The notes under the pieces were generated by a model, which was given only the letters and a program-made list of their open reading frames with translations, was not told where the DNA came from and ran no database searches. From contig JADFIX010000070.1 in assembly GCA_022566435.1 (NCBI GenBank), positions 1-9,749 of the forward strand: a stretch of DNA of 9,749 nucleotides, in the 5' to 3' direction. The number at the start of each line of letters is the position of its first letter. Position 1 is the first letter of the stretch. This stretch comes from Planctomycetota bacterium. Lineage in GTDB: Bacteria; Planctomycetota; Phycisphaerae; UBA1845. This document shows, piece after piece, positions 6,993 through 9,749 of the stretch. The position numbers and the translations under genes were made by a program.

Positions 6993-7306
6993 CTCCTCCG
7001 TCGGTGATCATCGCGCACGCGTGCGACGCGTGCATCCCGGACGCACGGTCTCTTGTAGACTTACGCCTTCGCTGTTCTACACGAGTCGCTTGCGCTCGAT
7101 CTTCGCCGGGCTACGATCTACGCCTCGTGTGCGTTCGCCGTTCGCCCCTGGTTGTTCGTATGCGATCATTGCTCGACCCTGGGTTTCGTTGCGATCAGTG
7201 CTCGCACCAACGGGGCAGCCACATGTAAGCCCTATGTAAGCCCAGATGTTCTCTGTGTTCGCAAGGCTCTTTTCCGCTTTTTCATTAACAGCCTCCTCAG
7301 GCTATT
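6993..7306. other. Intergenic stretch between antiporter and IS110 relic
   Basis: No supported gene. It contains the perfect palindrome CGCACGCGTGCG (about 7013-7024), which lacks a T-run and so is a poor terminator. A tandem 11-base repeat, ATGTAAGCCCT/ATGTAAGCCCA, lies at 7223-7244. The end next to 7306 may be the right flank of the IS110 element. Short open frames on either strand are low-complexity Arg/Ser/Cys-rich translations with no recognisable content. Confidence 0.5.
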
Positions 7307-8097
7307 TCACAGTGTATTTTGGACAGTGGCTTCCTGCATTTCGGCGACTGTGCATTGCGCGTTCTGCGTGGACAGCCGTCCGATGACCCAGCTCCCGTGC
7401 TTGAGTTGGTTTCTCTGGTGAAGCTCGGGATCGTATCGCTCGTGCGTCTGCCACATTTTCCAGAGGATCTTCAGCCAACGCTGGCCCAAACACCGCAGGG
7501 CGCAAGCGTGGCTCTGACCCTCCTCGCGTTTCTTGTGGTAGTAGGCACTGGCCCAGGGACATTTGTGCCGACTCAAATCGGCCCACAGGTGCACCGTGTG
7601 TCGTAGAACTTTGTGACACGCCCGACGGAATCGTACCTTCTCGAATTTACCACTCTGATAGCTCACCGGTGCCGTACCGGTATGGCACTGCAATGCCTCG
7701 GGAGAATCGAAACGCTCACGGTTATCGCCCAATTCGCCGAGCAGACGTGGCGCGAGCTTTTCGCCGGCACCGGGCAACGATCCAAACAAGTCGTGATCGG
7801 GAGGATCGGCGAATAGCTTCTCGATCCGATCGCGGAACTTGTCCAGATGGCCCTGCAGTACACCAAGCTGCCCGGCCAAGGCAACCGCGAGTATACTTTT
7901 GGCATTGGTCATCGACGGGCTGCCGCAGAACGCCTTCGCCTGGGCAAGCAAACTGAGTCGCTTCGAGTACGTCTGTGGAGCACCGCGACTTCATATCCCT
8001 TCGCCACAAGGAAGTCGTGAAGGCTGAACCAGTAGTGGCCGGTGGCCTCCATGCCCACGAGGGTTTTCTTGGGCCGCGGCGAGAGCGCCCGGCGCCA
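7307..8097 (-). pseudogene. IS110-family transposase, internally deleted and frameshifted
   Basis: Two pieces lie in different minus-strand frames. 8097-7975 encodes 41 residues, including TLVGMEATGHYWFSLHDF and GYEVAVLH, from the N-terminal RuvC-like DEDD domain; an in-frame TAG precedes it at 8100-8098. From 7974 the frame shifts, and the C-terminal Transposase_20 domain follows to a TGA at 7309-7307: LLAQAKAF, SMTNAKSILAV, SLPGAGEKLAPRLLGELGD, HTGTAPVSYQSGKFEKVRFR, WLKILWKMW. The conserved Ser region (SYQSGK) is present. The middle of the DEDD domain and the spacer helices, typically more than 100 residues with two of the four acidic residues, are gone, as is the start. IS110 enzymes are RNA-guided recombinases that make no staggered target duplication. 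This copy cannot be active. Confidence 0.88.
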
Positions 8098-8100
8098 CTA

Positions 8101-8252
8101 TATGAGGAGAAACCGATTGAAGACGGAACACGAGGACAAGCACATGAGGACAGTTAGCTCCCCTGGATGGGGTCTCAATGGCCCTCGTTTGTGCTCTTGC
8201 CGAACCCTCCGGAATTTCGCTAAGAGGAAAGCGCAAAGTGAGCGACCCTTGA
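8101..8252 (-). other. Non-coding stretch at the 5' side of the IS110 relic (possible left-end/bridge-RNA remnant)
   Basis: This 152-base gap separates the purD-like stop from the IS110 remnant. It lies where IS110 elements keep their left end and encode the bridge RNA. On the minus strand it holds a small hairpin, CCCC-ATCCA-GGGG (8172-8160), and a near repeat GTCCTCATGTGCTT / GTCCTCGTGTTCCG (about 8154-8128). I see no ORF worth calling and no element end. The RNA idea is inference from position only. Confidence 0.3.
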
Positions 8253-9514
<1,262 letters not shown>

Positions 9515-9518
<4 letters not shown>

Positions 9519-9749
9519 CGTTTTGTATCTCCCAAGTTTTGTTCGCGATCCGACATGTTGCCCCCGAATGTGTACACCCCTCGAAGCTCGAATGGATTCG
9601 AGAGGGTCTCCAGGATCTCGTTCGTGTGGTTCGAACGCATCTCGTCGAGAGTCGTCCAAACTTGCCCCTTCCATCCGATGTACTGCCGTTCGTCCTCGCA
9701 GACGGGACAATGCCGCGGCGGCTCATCGCTCTCGGCGAATTGGACACCG
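9515..9749 (-). pseudogene. MBL-fold metallo-hydrolase, truncated N-terminal fragment (5' end outside window)
   Basis: A minus-strand frame enters from the right edge and gives 77 residues before a TGA at 9517-9515. Residues 1-44 contain GVQFAESDEPPRHCPVCEDE and RQYIGWKGQVWTTLDEMR, the distinctive N-terminal extension seen before the beta-lactamase fold in a group of MBL hydrolases (CPICEDERQYV..GQ.WTTL.EL). Those proteins run to about 250-280 residues. Here the likeness fades after LRGVYT (about 60) and translation stops, with no HxHxDH motif, so the catalytic domain is missing. The stop overlaps the GTG start of the purD-like frame (GTGA), which could couple translation or be an accident of the same junction. 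No other gene in the window explains it. Confidence 0.65.

Noticed and set aside
7013..7024. Perfect palindrome CGCACGCGTGCG after the antiporter
   Set aside because: Too short and without a T-tract for a terminator. Such GC palindromes arise easily in this base composition, and no regulator gene is nearby.
9519..9710. 64-residue N-terminal extension of the purD-like frame
   Set aside because: It overlaps the MBL-like frame, which has a recognisable conserved motif, and it shows no PurD or other homology. The GTG at 9518 has a ribosome site and opens a lipoprotein signal.

Overview
The window looks like planctomycete DNA, either a genome or a metagenomic contig. The clues are a GC-rich but uneven base composition, a secreted right-handed beta-helix protein carrying the Cys-rich module common in Planctomycetota, a lipoprotein protease with an InlB-like repeat domain, and palindromes of the CCGCGGGCTTCAGCCCGCG type. 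The assignment rests on recognised protein and repeat style. No rRNA, tRNA or CRISPR array was seen.

Layout from left to right. (1) 1-1206, minus: the N-terminal 402 residues of an exported beta-helix protein that runs off the left edge. (2) About 1251-2290: an insertion-sequence graveyard with a C-terminal scrap of an IS1380-type transposase (minus) and a decayed IS200-like/RAYT transposase (plus). (3) 2355-3737, minus: a trypsin-like serine protease predicted to be a lipoprotein, clearly less GC-rich than its neighbours. (4) 3969-5012, minus: moaA (GTP 3',8-cyclase), with one REP-like palindrome downstream and an inverted pair upstream. (5) 5466-6992, plus: a CPA2-type Na+/H+ antiporter with a His-rich exported N-terminus. 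(6) 7307-8097, minus: an IS110-family transposase broken by an internal deletion and frame change. (7) 8253-9518, minus: a purD-like gene whose N-terminus is replaced by a lipoprotein signal peptide and whose first half is far more GC-rich than the DNA on either side. (8) 9515-9749, minus: the truncated N-terminus of an MBL-fold hydrolase, overlapping the purD-like start by 4 bases.

The genes do not form one pathway or operon. MoaA (molybdopterin synthesis), the antiporter (ion and pH homeostasis) and PurD (purine synthesis) are housekeeping functions separated by mobile-element debris. The beta-helix protein and the protease are surface or exported accessory proteins.

The observations most worth a second look are the three-part junction at 8830-9749, which is either a real mosaic or a misassembly, and the REP-like palindromes sharing the window with a dying RAYT transposase. 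I did not find a convincing new defence, biosynthetic or conflict system here.
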